Shown here piece by piece: positions 10,856 through 17,166 of a DNA stretch of 33,160 bases; position 1 is the first letter of the stretch, and every line of letters starts with the position of its first letter. The stretch is taken from the NCBI GenBank assembly GCA_016802835.1, contig JAEVHO010000012.1:1-33160 (forward strand), written 5' to 3'. The position numbers and the translations under genes are program-made. The notes beneath the pieces were generated by a model, which worked only from the letters and a program-made list of their open reading frames with translations, was not told where the DNA came from and did no database searches. The stretch comes from Micromonospora sp. ATA32. GTDB taxonomy: Bacteria; Actinomycetota; Actinomycetes; Mycobacteriales; Micromonosporaceae.

Positions 10856-11460
10856 GCCAGGCCGTCAAAGCTGCGATGCGCGCCACCCATGACCTCAAGC
10901 CCACTGAGCGGATGGTTGTTCTGGTGATCGCTGCTCACCAGAACCAGGAAGGCGACGCCTGGCCGTCCGTTCAGACCATCGCGGATCACGTCGGGTGCTC
11001 CACCCGCACCGTGCAGCGGGCCCTCGCCAAGCTGGTTCAGCTTGGCCGCCTGGTCGTCCGCCAGGTCGCCAACGTCGCCACCCGGGTTTACCGGCTGGTG
11101 ACCGGACAGCCGAACCGAGAGGGAGAGAGCACCCTCTCTCCCGGGTCGGCCCCTGTCGGGGGTGACAGTGAGCGCCAGGGGGTGACGGAATCGGCCCCCG
11201 GGGGTGACACCCGTAGCGTGTCGCCCGAAGTTGAGAAGACCAAAGAGAAGAACTACCGCGCTCCCGCGCGAGACTGGCGTCGATTCATCCCCAAGAGCAA
11301 AAACCCCACCCCCCCGCAGCGACAGCCGTACGGGTACCCGGAGCGGCGTGGGGCCGCTCTGCCGGTAGCTGACAGGGCGGAGCAGTGCCCCAGCCATCGG
11401 GGTAGCCCTCGGGGCAACTGTGGCCCGTGCCGCTCTGAGGCTCTGGCGGGTGGCCGATGA
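10852..11460 (+). CDS. Winged-helix protein with a Cys/His tail
   Basis: 202-aa protein from ATG 10852 (overlapping the previous stop). The N-terminal ~80 residues form an HTH_36-type winged helix: TERMVVLVIAAHQNQEGDAWPSVQTIADHVGCSTRTVQRALAKLVQLGRLVV. Such domains occur in replication initiators and regulators of plasmids, AICEs and phages. The middle is low-complexity and likely disordered. The C-terminus carries C-x2-H-x7-C-x2-C (CPSHRGSPRGNCGPC), a probable zinc-binding knuckle. It is co-translated with its neighbours (ATGA at both ends). It could be a replication initiator or operon regulator; the sequence alone does not decide. Confidence 0.8.
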   Translation: MSQAVKAAMRATHDLKPTERMVVLVIAAHQNQEGDAWPSVQTIADHVGCSTRTVQRALAKLVQLGRLVVRQVANVATRVYRLVTGQPNREGESTLSPGSAPVGGDSERQGVTESAPGGDTRSVSPEVEKTKEKNYRAPARDWRRFIPKSKNPTPPQRQPYGYPERRGAALPVADRAEQCPSHRGSPRGNCGPCRSEALAGGR

Positions 11461-12104
11461 ACGCCCGTAGGTTCGCCAGCCTCGCCGGAACCGTTGCCGT
11501 CACTGTGATTGCCGCTGTCGGAAGTTACGGCCACCAGCGGGAGCTAGCCCTGATGGCTGGTCAAACCCCTTTGCTGGCAACGCTTTTGCCGCTGTCCGTT
11601 GACGGGATGCTGTTGGTTGCCACCCTGGCGCTAGGCGACGGTAGGCGGTCCCGGTGGTCCGCCTGGTTGGCCTTCCTGGTCGGCGTAGCCGCTTCCCTGG
11701 CTGCCAACGTCATCGTTGCCGACCCCCACCCGGTGGCCCGGGTAGTGTCCGCCTGGCCCGCCGTGGCGTTGCTGCTGACGGTTGAGGTACTGGCCCGTTC
11801 CGGGAAGGGCCACCAGGCGGCCGTCGTTCTTCCGGCGGAAGTAGCGGGAACCGTTGTGGCGCAACGGGAAACGGCCCCGGAGGAATCGACGCCTGACGAA
11901 TCCGCGGTGACCCCCACGGACGGCCCCGGCGGGCCCGTACCCCCGGAAGGTGGGAAGGCCCGGAAGGTTCGCCGCCCGGTGGAGGAAACCAGGAAGCTAG
12001 CTGCCGCCATGCTGGCGGATGGCATCACCACGCGGGAGCAGGTTGCCGCCACCCTCGGGGTAACGCCCCGGAGGCTCCGCCAGGTGCTCAACGCTGCCGG
12101 GTAG
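11457..12104 (+). CDS. DUF2637 membrane protein
   Basis: 215-aa protein starting inside the previous stop (ATGA). Four hydrophobic segments are visible (about residues 5-25, 35-58, 66-88, 92-110), including LLPLSVDGMLLVATLALGDG, the core of the DUF2637 family found on actinobacterial plasmids, AICEs and phages (related to Spd spread proteins). The Pro/Glu-rich linker is followed by a C-terminal helix-turn-helix-like segment (GITTREQVAATLGVTPRRLRQVL). Family members are linked to plasmid spread or replication, but the mechanism is not established. Confidence 0.85.
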   Translation: MNARRFASLAGTVAVTVIAAVGSYGHQRELALMAGQTPLLATLLPLSVDGMLLVATLALGDGRRSRWSAWLAFLVGVAASLAANVIVADPHPVARVVSAWPAVALLLTVEVLARSGKGHQAAVVLPAEVAGTVVAQRETAPEESTPDESAVTPTDGPGGPVPPEGGKARKVRRPVEETRKLAAAMLADGITTREQVAATLGVTPRRLRQVLNAAG

Positions 12105-12121
12105 GTGTACCGTGCCCGCCC

Positions 12122-12232
12122 ATGGGTGCTCTCAAGCCGTGGCACATTGCCGTGCTGTGTTGCGTCGTGTCGTCAGCCGTGCTCATCGGCGGCTTGGTCT
12201 GGCTCTTGGTCAAGAGGGCTAGCCGCCGGTAG
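12122..12232 (+). CDS. Tiny single-pass membrane protein
   Basis: 36-aa frame from ATG 12122: a short polar N-terminus (MGALKPWHI), one strongly hydrophobic helix (AVLCCVVSSAVLIGGLVWLL) and a basic C-terminus (VKRASRR). It follows DUF2637 by 17 bp. The ribosome binding site is weak (AGGTG about 12 nt upstream). The layout and charge asymmetry look like a real small membrane protein. A holin-like or accessory role is possible but not shown. Confidence 0.55.
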   Translation: MGALKPWHIAVLCCVVSSAVLIGGLVWLLVKRASRR

Positions 12233-12272
12233 CGCGGGACGATTCGCCGCGTAGGAAGGATTCACGCCCACT

Positions 12273-12455
12273 GTGAGAGTCGTACAGGATTCCGCCAACG
12301 TCTTTGTCACGTACGTTGATCCCCCGGTTACCCCCGTCCGCCTGGCGGAGCTGGTCGCCCAGCTCCCCCCGGAGGCTGTCTGCACTGAGGTTGTGCTCCA
12401 CCCTGACGGAATCTTGTTCGCCACGTTTGAAACCGCCCCTGACGCTGCCGCGTAG
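12273..12455 (+). CDS. Small hypothetical protein, last gene of the rightward operon
   Basis: 60-aa protein from GTG 12273 with AGGAAGGA upstream. It is predicted to be a compact alpha/beta fold (VFVTYVDPPVTPVRLAELVAQLPPEAVCTEVVLHPDGILFATFE). No family was recognised. It ends just before a clear terminator and faces the leftward capsid/HNH group. Confidence 0.6.
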   Translation: MRVVQDSANVFVTYVDPPVTPVRLAELVAQLPPEAVCTEVVLHPDGILFATFETAPDAAA

Positions 12456-12466
12456 GCGGCCCTGAG

Positions 12467-12507
12467 GGGCTGGGGTAGGTAAAGAGATACCGCCCCGGCC
12501 CTTTCTC
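12467..12507 (+). terminator. Terminator between convergent groups
   Basis: Long stem: GGGCTGGGG pairs with CCCCGGCCC (one G-U pair in the plus-strand RNA), extended by GGTA/TACC around an AAGAG-type loop, followed by TTTCTC. It ends the rightward operon. Confidence 0.7.
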
Positions 12508-12513
12508 GCCGCC

Positions 12514-12777
12514 TCACTTTGCCTCCCCGTTGTCGACAGCCTTGACCGCCTGGTGTACGGCGGCAACGCATCGACCGTTACCGCACGTCGGCATTCCGAA
12601 CCAAAACCCGTGAGGGCGCGGGTTGCCGTAAAGCACCTCCCGCGCGTTAGCCGTGTTGCCGTCCCGGTGCTCGTACTCGCACCGCAGGTTGTCCGACAGG
12701 TAGGAGCCAAGCCAGATGCGGCACTCAGTGCCCCGGACCGAATAGATACGCTTGCTGATGTATGCCGGAACCATCAT
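12514..12777 (-). CDS. Hypothetical 87-aa Cys-containing protein
   Basis: Starts ATG 12777, sharing one base with the stop of the HNH gene (TAATG), so translation is coupled. It contains Cys/His residues in two groups (RGTECRIWLG...LRCEYEHRDGNTANAREVL and GFWFGMPTCGNGRCVAAVHQAV). This could be metal binding, but no known family was recognised. It is co-expressed with the HNH nuclease and may be its partner. Confidence 0.65.
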   Translation of the reverse strand: MMVPAYISKRIYSVRGTECRIWLGSYLSDNLRCEYEHRDGNTANAREVLYGNPRPHGFWFGMPTCGNGRCVAAVHQAVKAVDNGEAK

Positions 12778-13136
12778 TACTTGACCCCCTCAATCCCGTT
12801 ACGGATGCTCAGCTCAGACAGCCGGCGGTATAGCCCCCAACGCTTGTTGGCGGCGCGGCTGGTGTTCTCCGCCAGCGTCACCAATTCGAGGTGAAGCGGG
12901 TTCCAACAGTTTTTGTTGGCGCACTGGTGGTCCGCGCTCAATCCCTCAATGTCGTAACCGTGGGCCCGCATGCTTTCCCGGTGGGCGTAACAGGTCCGCT
13001 TACGCGGGTGGTAAATGGTGAACTGGCCGTACCCGTCACGGTTAACGAAGTCATCCCACAACCAGCAGCCGCCCTCGGATTGCGGCTGAATCCAGCTACG
13101 GGAAGTCAGGTAATGAATCATTTCATGGTCAAGCAT
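12777..13136 (-). CDS. HNH endonuclease
   Basis: 119-aa nuclease from ATG 13136 with AAAGGGG upstream. HNH_3-type motifs: GGCWLWDDFVNRDGYGQF, YAHRESMRAHG, then LSADHQCANKNCWNPLHLELVT, where the His, Cys and Asn residues form the beta-beta-alpha metal site. Free-standing HNH proteins next to phage head genes can assist terminase-dependent DNA packaging (known for HK97 gp74-like proteins) or act as homing nucleases. It lies downstream of the capsid gene, but an intrinsic terminator separates the two, so it may be expressed independently. Confidence 0.88.
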   Translation of the reverse strand: MLDHEMIHYLTSRSWIQPQSEGGCWLWDDFVNRDGYGQFTIYHPRKRTCYAHRESMRAHGYDIEGLSADHQCANKNCWNPLHLELVTLAENTSRAANKRWGLYRRLSELSIRNGIEGVK

Positions 13137-13171
13137 TGTTTAACCCCTTTCGGTTATGCACTAAGGTATTT

Positions 13172-13209
13172 GGGGAAAAAGAGAAACGGCAGGGGTTAAC
13201 CCCCTGCCG
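13172..13209 (-). terminator. Intrinsic terminator of the capsid gene
   Basis: On the minus strand, a 9-bp stem (CGGCAGGGG with CCCCTGCCG, 5-nt loop) is followed by a pyrimidine run TTTCTCTTTTTCCCC. It lies between the capsid stop (13353) and the HNH start (13136). A second GC-rich stem-loop sits at about 13,306-13,330, just after the capsid stop, and lacks a T tract. Confidence 0.8.
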
Positions 13210-13352
13210 GCCCCCATTGCTCCCCCGAGCTATCCCCAACCACGGCCCACCAAAGACCGACAAAGCACCACGGGCCCGCTATGAAAACCCGTGATGCCAT
13301 GACGGCCCCGGGACCCCAAAGGGGCCCCGGAATCCGTTGTCAATTAGCTAGA

Positions 13353-14462
13353 TCAGGAGTGAGTCACCCAAGTACCAGCGCCAGCCTCCGCAACGTGGAC
13401 GCCAGCGGCGCGCACGATCGACCGCAGACCAACCTGGTCAGTCTCGAAATACACGTCCTCGGAAACCTTCACCTCAACGTCCTTGCGGATACCGCAGTAG
13501 ACGCGGTTGGTGTTGAGAAGCAGGGCAGTCTTAACAGGGATGCCCGCAACCGGGACAATCGGCGGAAGGTCACCGATCGGGCCCCGGGCCGCCAGGCTGT
13601 AGCCGCCAGCGCCAGACCCCAGCTTCTCAGTGAGAATCGACTTGTAAACGGTCTGGCTGACGTAGATAACCGTGGCGGGGCTGTTAGCCGCCACCCGGTC
13701 CGCCTGAGCGTTCAGCAGGTCGTCAAGGGTGATGGTGGTACCCGCCAGGGTGGTCGGCTTATTCACCAGGCCAGCCCGGAAGATACCGAAAATGTCACCA
13801 GCGGCAGCGTTCACGCCAAAGAACTTGGCATCCAGCGCCAGCCCGGTAGAGCGGCGCATGTTGTCGCTGATGATCTGCCGCAGGTTCAGCGCGCTATCGT
13901 CCAGGACTTCCGAAGACGCCTTAACGATCTGCGCAACCTTGACCGCCTTAAGCGTGAGCGACGACCAATCGCTGTCGCCCTGGCCGATAATGGCAGCCTC
14001 GGCCACGGTCCCCGGCAGGGAGAAAGTGTCCAGCTTCGGAAGCTGAAGGTCCCCACCGTCCCACCGGATGACATTCCCGGCCGGCAGGTACTTGAGGAAC
14101 TGCGATTCCGCGACCAACAGGTCGATGTAGCTAGCGGCAGTCTTGTTCTGAACGGTGACGCCACCGTCAGCGGCCGAACCAACGGAGAGGGCCGCCCGGT
14201 ACTCAGAACGGGTCGGAACAATGGTCCGCCACTCACCCCGGTTGCTAGAGCGGCTGCCGCCAGCGGCCAGCAGGGCGGCCCGCCCGGTCAGCTCCCGGTT
14301 CTCAGCCTCACGCTCAGCCGCCCGGATGTGGCCGTCAGCCTCAACGGCCAGGGCGTCAATGTCAGCGTTCAGCTCAGCGGCACGCTCCGGGTTGGCCCGC
14401 AGCTCAGCGAACTTGGCGGCCCGCTTTTCAATGGCAGCGTTAGCCAGTGCGATGTAATCCAT
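13353..14462 (-). CDS. HK97-fold phage major capsid protein
   Basis: 369-aa protein from ATG 14462 with GGAG 8 nt upstream. The N-terminal ~66 residues are highly charged and helical (EKRAAKFAELRANPERAAEL...), the usual delta/scaffold domain. The HK97 fold follows: EYRAALSVG, ASYIDLLVAESQFLKYLPAGNVIRWDGG, then the P-domain and E-loop region with QGDSDWSSLTLKAVKVAQIVKASSEVLDDS, FFG...GIFRAG, and the A-domain with TVIYVSQTVYKSI, IPVKTALLLNTNRVYCGIRKDVEVKVSEDVYFETDQVGLRSIVRAAGVH. It is full-length for the family and intact. It is the only virion gene in the element: no portal, protease, terminase or tail gene accompanies it. It has its own flanking terminators on both sides, implying a dedicated promoter in the ~90 bp upstream. 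Confidence 0.95.
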   Translation of the reverse strand: MDYIALANAAIEKRAAKFAELRANPERAAELNADIDALAVEADGHIRAAEREAENRELTGRAALLAAGGSRSSNRGEWRTIVPTRSEYRAALSVGSAADGGVTVQNKTAASYIDLLVAESQFLKYLPAGNVIRWDGGDLQLPKLDTFSLPGTVAEAAIIGQGDSDWSSLTLKAVKVAQIVKASSEVLDDSALNLRQIISDNMRRSTGLALDAKFFGVNAAAGDIFGIFRAGLVNKPTTLAGTTITLDDLLNAQADRVAANSPATVIYVSQTVYKSILTEKLGSGAGGYSLAARGPIGDLPPIVPVAGIPVKTALLLNTNRVYCGIRKDVEVKVSEDVYFETDQVGLRSIVRAAGVHVAEAGAGTWVTHS

Positions 14463-14552
14463 AGGTGGAACTCCGTATCTGTTGGATAGCTAGCCCCGGT
14501 CGCTGGTGCGCCAGGGCGTGGGGGAATGCACTCGCGCCCGGAAACGGGCACG

Positions 14553-14581
14553 AAAAAAGGGCCAGCCGGAATGGCTGACCC
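14553..14581 (-). terminator. Intrinsic terminator upstream of the capsid gene
   Basis: On the minus strand, GGGTCAGCC pairs with GGCTGGCCC (one G-U wobble; the plus-strand version would have a C-A mismatch), then TTTTTT. This favours leftward transcription. It marks the 3' end of the leftward transcript that contains the zinc-finger gene and the stem-loop-rich region. Confidence 0.85.
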
Positions 14582-14585
14582 TGGC

Positions 14586-15002
14586 TCCGTCGTTAGCGGA
14601 GAAGTTGAGGCCCCGTGTGGCCGCGTACGGGGCTAGACGCTTTCAGAGGTACCCGGGCCGTGGATTAGACGCGCCCGGCTTCCTGGCCGGTGGGAACCGT
14701 CTAGTGACCAGCTAGCCGTCATTCCCGTTGCTGAGATTCTGTCCGCATGCTCTCAGCCGGCATGCTCGCCGGTTACCAACCGGCTTGCCATGTTTGCTCG
14801 GACACGACATGGCGCGTGTCTCGCTGGTGACCAAACCAGCTTTGCGACGTTGTGACCCAAGGGTCACTAGCGCGGGATCGAGTGATCCCTGTTCGACCCA
14901 AACACCGTTAAGGGTCTGACCGTTACCGCCCAATTTCTTAGGCGAGTCAGAACGGCCTTAAGCCGTTGTTTGGAATCTCCCCGGCGATTGCCGGGAAGCC
15001 TG
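14586..15002 (-). ncRNA. Candidate structured RNA or structured 3' UTR (about 420 nt)
   Basis: No convincing coding frame is present on either strand. At least ten perfect stems of 5-7 bp occur in succession. Examples (arms): 14610-14616/14627-14633, 14731-14736/14751-14756, 14768-14774/14778-14784, 14787-14793/14807-14813, 14823-14828/14835-14840, 14852-14858/14861-14867, 14874-14879/14884-14889, 14951-14956/14962-14967, 14980-14985/14990-14995. Long-range pairs also exist: CTAGTGACC (14701-14709) with GGTCACTAG (14862-14870), and CTAGACG (14633-14639) with CGTCTAG (14698-14704). Two hairpin loops are complementary (TGTCCG at 14740-14745, CGGACA at 14799-14804). The run ends at a terminator with six T on the minus strand. 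It does not fold as a tRNA. An origin or packaging site made of DNA hairpins is the main alternative. Confidence 0.55.
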
Positions 15003-15215
15003 TTAGGCAGCCTCGCTGCCATAGTGCTGAGTACGAAATGCCCAACGCTCAGCGCCGTATCGGGCGGCAGACTGGCGGGCCCGCACTCTTGCGGCCCGTA
15101 CCCGTCGCGCCTCACGGCGGCAATTATCGGAGCAGAATCTAGGAAGCCGGCCGGTGTCCGCCCGGCGGACAACAGGGCCGGAGCAAACGAAGCACGGCCG
15201 TTCGCTGTCGCTCAT
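15003..15215 (-). CDS. Small FCS-type zinc-finger protein
   Basis: 70-aa protein from ATG 15215 with GGTAGGTGAT upstream. It has C-x2-C (CFVC) and RFCSDNCRREARRVRAARVRAR: a treble-clef/FCS-like zinc finger followed by a strongly basic helix, so nucleic-acid binding is likely. Such proteins are common on actinobacterial phages and plasmids, with no known specific role. It is the only gene on the leftward transcript that ends in the structured region, so it may bind or regulate that RNA (speculation). It is divergent from the 82-aa gene across a repeat-rich region. Confidence 0.7.
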   Translation of the reverse strand: MSDSERPCFVCSGPVVRRADTGRLPRFCSDNCRREARRVRAARVRARQSAARYGAERWAFRTQHYGSEAA

Positions 15216-15579
15216 GTCGGATCACCTACCCTCTTTAATTGTGGCGCTCTATTGGGCATAACCCACACACTCCGCGTCATTTGCAGGCGCAAAAGTCCGC
15301 ATAAGGACATGGGTCTGGGGAAGCTGAGGCTCAGAGTTTCGACCTCCCCCTACCCCCTCGCGGGGTCGGGACTGCATACCTAGTGCATAACCAGGGTCGC
15401 CGCGGTGCATAAGGCGCCGCATAGTATGCGGGGGAGTGTCCCTGCCACTGCATACCACTACCAACAACGGCAGCAACAGATATGCGCGTGCCCGTCTGTC
15501 TGTTGCGATACGCAACGGCAGGCAGCACGCAACCGGGTAGCCATAGCCCGCCCTAGATGGGCAGGCATAACCTCAGGGG
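15216..15579. promoter_or_regulatory. Divergent non-coding region with a GCATA repeat cluster
   Basis: A 364-bp gap between divergent genes. The core GCATA followed by A or C recurs at 15255-15263, 15297-15306, 15373-15380, 15383-15392, 15405-15414, 15449-15456 and 15564-15572. There is also a perfect palindrome CCGCATA-g-TATGCGG at 15417-15431. A separate inverted repeat GTTGCG-ata-CGCAAC is at 15502-15516. The spacing is uneven. It could be operators for a repressor controlling both directions, or an iteron-type origin. Confidence 0.6.
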
Positions 15580-15828
15580 ATGCACGAACTAACCACGGGT
15601 GATCTCGCGTACTGGCTAGATGCTGAGCGCCAGGCCGTGCGCGTACGGGTGGAGCTGGTCACCCCATACCGTCTCTATCTCAAGGCCACCACGGATGACT
15701 ACGGGGTGCCTAAGGGCACCGTGTGGTTTGAGTCCCGATACTCACGACGGGTAGCCCCGCGTGAAGCGGTCTACCTCCACGGGGGTAAGGGTCACTTCAA
15801 CCCCGCCGCCGTCGCGGTAGTGGAGTAG
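15580..15828 (+). CDS. Hypothetical 82-aa protein
   Basis: Frame from ATG 15580: TGDLAYWLDAERQAVRVRVELVTPYRLYLKATTDDYGVPKGTVWFESRYSRRVAPREAVYLHGGKG. It is predicted mostly beta. No family was recognised. The purine-rich AGGGG abuts the ATG with no spacer and TAACCT lies about 10 bp upstream, so the mRNA may be leaderless. It is the only rightward gene in the central part of the element and is divergent from the zinc-finger gene. Confidence 0.65.
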   Translation: MHELTTGDLAYWLDAERQAVRVRVELVTPYRLYLKATTDDYGVPKGTVWFESRYSRRVAPREAVYLHGGKGHFNPAAVAVVE

Positions 15829-16154
15829 CCCTAGAGGGCCGTAGAGCCCTCACCCCTAGCTGACTACTGCCGGGGCCCGTTAGGGGCCCTCGGTTGATTA
15901 CAGGGCCGTTAGGCGGCCCGTTGTGTCAGTGCCGTTGTGGTTGTTGTTGGGGAAGGTCTTAGCCGTTGGCTCGGTTGATCCTCGCCACGGCAAACAGTTA
16001 AGGGGCCCCCCGGAAGGGGCCCCTAGTTAGTTGGTGGGTTTCGCTAGGGCTTCACCCGCCACGGAAAATCTCAGCACAGGCGAACCGGCCCGGCAGGGGC
16101 CGGCCCTCAGCGGTTAAGTGGGTAAAGGGGGGAGCGTTGCGACCCCTATAAGGG
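15829..16154. repeat. Stem-loop-rich intergenic stretch
   Basis: Non-coding between convergent genes. Stems: GAGGGC/GCCCTC (15834-15851); GGGCCC/GGGCCC (15873-15889); GGGCCG/CGGCCC (15903-15919); and the strongest, AGGGGCCCC/GGGGCCCCT (16001-16024, loop CCGGAA). The second and third share the loop motif GTTAGG. The last is a good bidirectional terminator candidate for the 82-aa gene and the ATPase gene. Confidence 0.55.
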
Positions 16155-16186
16155 GTAACACCGTAACGGCGTAACACTGCAACACC
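16155..16186. repeat. Four tandem 8-bp repeats (GTAACNNY-like)
   Basis: GTAACACC, GTAACGGC, GTAACACT and GCAACACC follow one another without gaps and touch the stop codon of the AAA ATPase gene. An 8-bp period with a constant GYAAC core looks like short iterons. Upstream lies CCCC-tataa-GGGG (about 16,143-16,155). Confidence 0.5.
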
Positions 16187-17166
16187 TACCCGGCTAGCGG
16201 GCCCGCCAGGGCCCACACGGAACCCTCACGGTTGAGCAGCGTTCCGTACTTACGTCCGCCGCTCAGGTTGACCGTGTGCGTACCCTCCGCGCCGCCAAAC
16301 TTGCCGGCAATCTCCCGGGCAGTCTCCCGGACACCCTTCCCCTGACAGTTGCTCACAACCCAACGGGCAACCTCAGCGTTCCGGTCGAGCGTTGCCGTAT
16401 CCCTGGTGCGCTTCCGCGCCGCACTGTCGGCGGCAATCTCCGCCTCAGCTTTCACGCTCTCAACGGCAAAGAAATCCCCCGAGGTAGCTCGGGGATCAAA
16501 CGTCAGGGTCAAGCTAGCGTCAGCCTGTCGGTTGCCCTCGGCGGTCAACACACGCTTACCGGACTGCTTCCGCTTCTCAAGATAGATAACGGAACGGGTC
16601 CACGCCTCAAAAGCGCGGGACCCCATCGGGGAGCGGGTAGCGAACTGTCCCGGCTTAGCCGTGTGATGGCAGGCAATCACCGAAATTCCGTTGCGGGAAA
16701 TCATGGTGAGTCCGTCAAGGAAAGCCACCACGTCACGCTGACTGTTGATATCGCCCGCGATAGCGCCTAGCAGGTTGTCGAGAATGAAGACGTTAGCGCC
16801 GGCATCCTGCAACCCCGCCAATACGCCCGCCCAATACTCCGGAGTGTTGTTCCGCTCGATTAGCCCGAGGTTGTACGCGCAATGGTCAACGCCGAGCGTG
16901 TCGAAACGGTCTAGCGTCTCTTCTTCCCCGTCAGGGTCAGTCAGACCGAACACAACCCGTTTGGGTCCCCCGGTCACCCGGTGGCCCAACCATTCCCCGT
17001 CGCCACGGATAAGAGCAGCCGCGAGGGAAGACGTTAGGTGAGACTTGCCAGCCTCAGGGGCACCCGCAATCATGGTCACCCGGCCGTGAATCAAGCCCTC
17101 AACAAGAAACGTGGTGCCGCGAATCAACGTAGCCTGCCTCTCCTTGCCGGTAGGAAACAGATTCAC
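16186..17166 (-). CDS. RepA-like AAA ATPase (RecA-fold helicase-type)
   Basis: 326-aa protein. GTG 17166 was chosen: it overlaps the upstream stop (GTGA) and has GGAGG 8 nt before it. Walker A is GAPEAGKSHL (about residues 35-44), Walker B is NVFILDNLLG, and a sensor-like segment ISVIACHHTAKPGQ resembles hexameric RepA/DnaB-type ATPases (AAA_25). The C-terminal part looks like a winged helix (GVRETAREIAGKFGG...). In plasmids and phage satellites such proteins unwind the origin for element replication, so autonomous replication after excision is inferred. It is co-translated with the endonuclease VII-like gene and ends at tandem 8-bp repeats. Confidence 0.87.
   Translation of the reverse strand: MNLFPTGKERQATLIRGTTFLVEGLIHGRVTMIAGAPEAGKSHLTSSLAAALIRGDGEWLGHRVTGGPKRVVFGLTDPDGEEETLDRFDTLGVDHCAYNLGLIERNNTPEYWAGVLAGLQDAGANVFILDNLLGAIAGDINSQRDVVAFLDGLTMISRNGISVIACHHTAKPGQFATRSPMGSRAFEAWTRSVIYLEKRKQSGKRVLTAEGNRQADASLTLTFDPRATSGDFFAVESVKAEAEIAADSAARKRTRDTATLDRNAEVARWVVSNCQGKGVRETAREIAGKFGGAEGTHTVNLSGGRKYGTLLNREGSVWALAGPLAG

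Noticed and set aside
13281-14489. 402-aa plus-strand open frame opposite the capsid gene
   Set aside because: The minus-strand capsid protein has a ribosome binding site, flanking terminators and clear HK97 homology; the plus frame has none of these.
14870-14910. Possible tRNA T-arm (GTTCGACCC)
   Set aside because: No acceptor stem, D-arm or anticodon arm can be fitted around it on either strand.
14506-14933. Short open frames on both strands in the stem-loop region
   Set aside because: No ribosome binding sites at sensible distance, mutually overlapping, and compositions that simply follow the inverted repeats.
15255-15572. CRISPR-like array from the GCATA repeats
   Set aside because: The repeats are only 8-10 bp with irregular spacing, and no cas gene is present.
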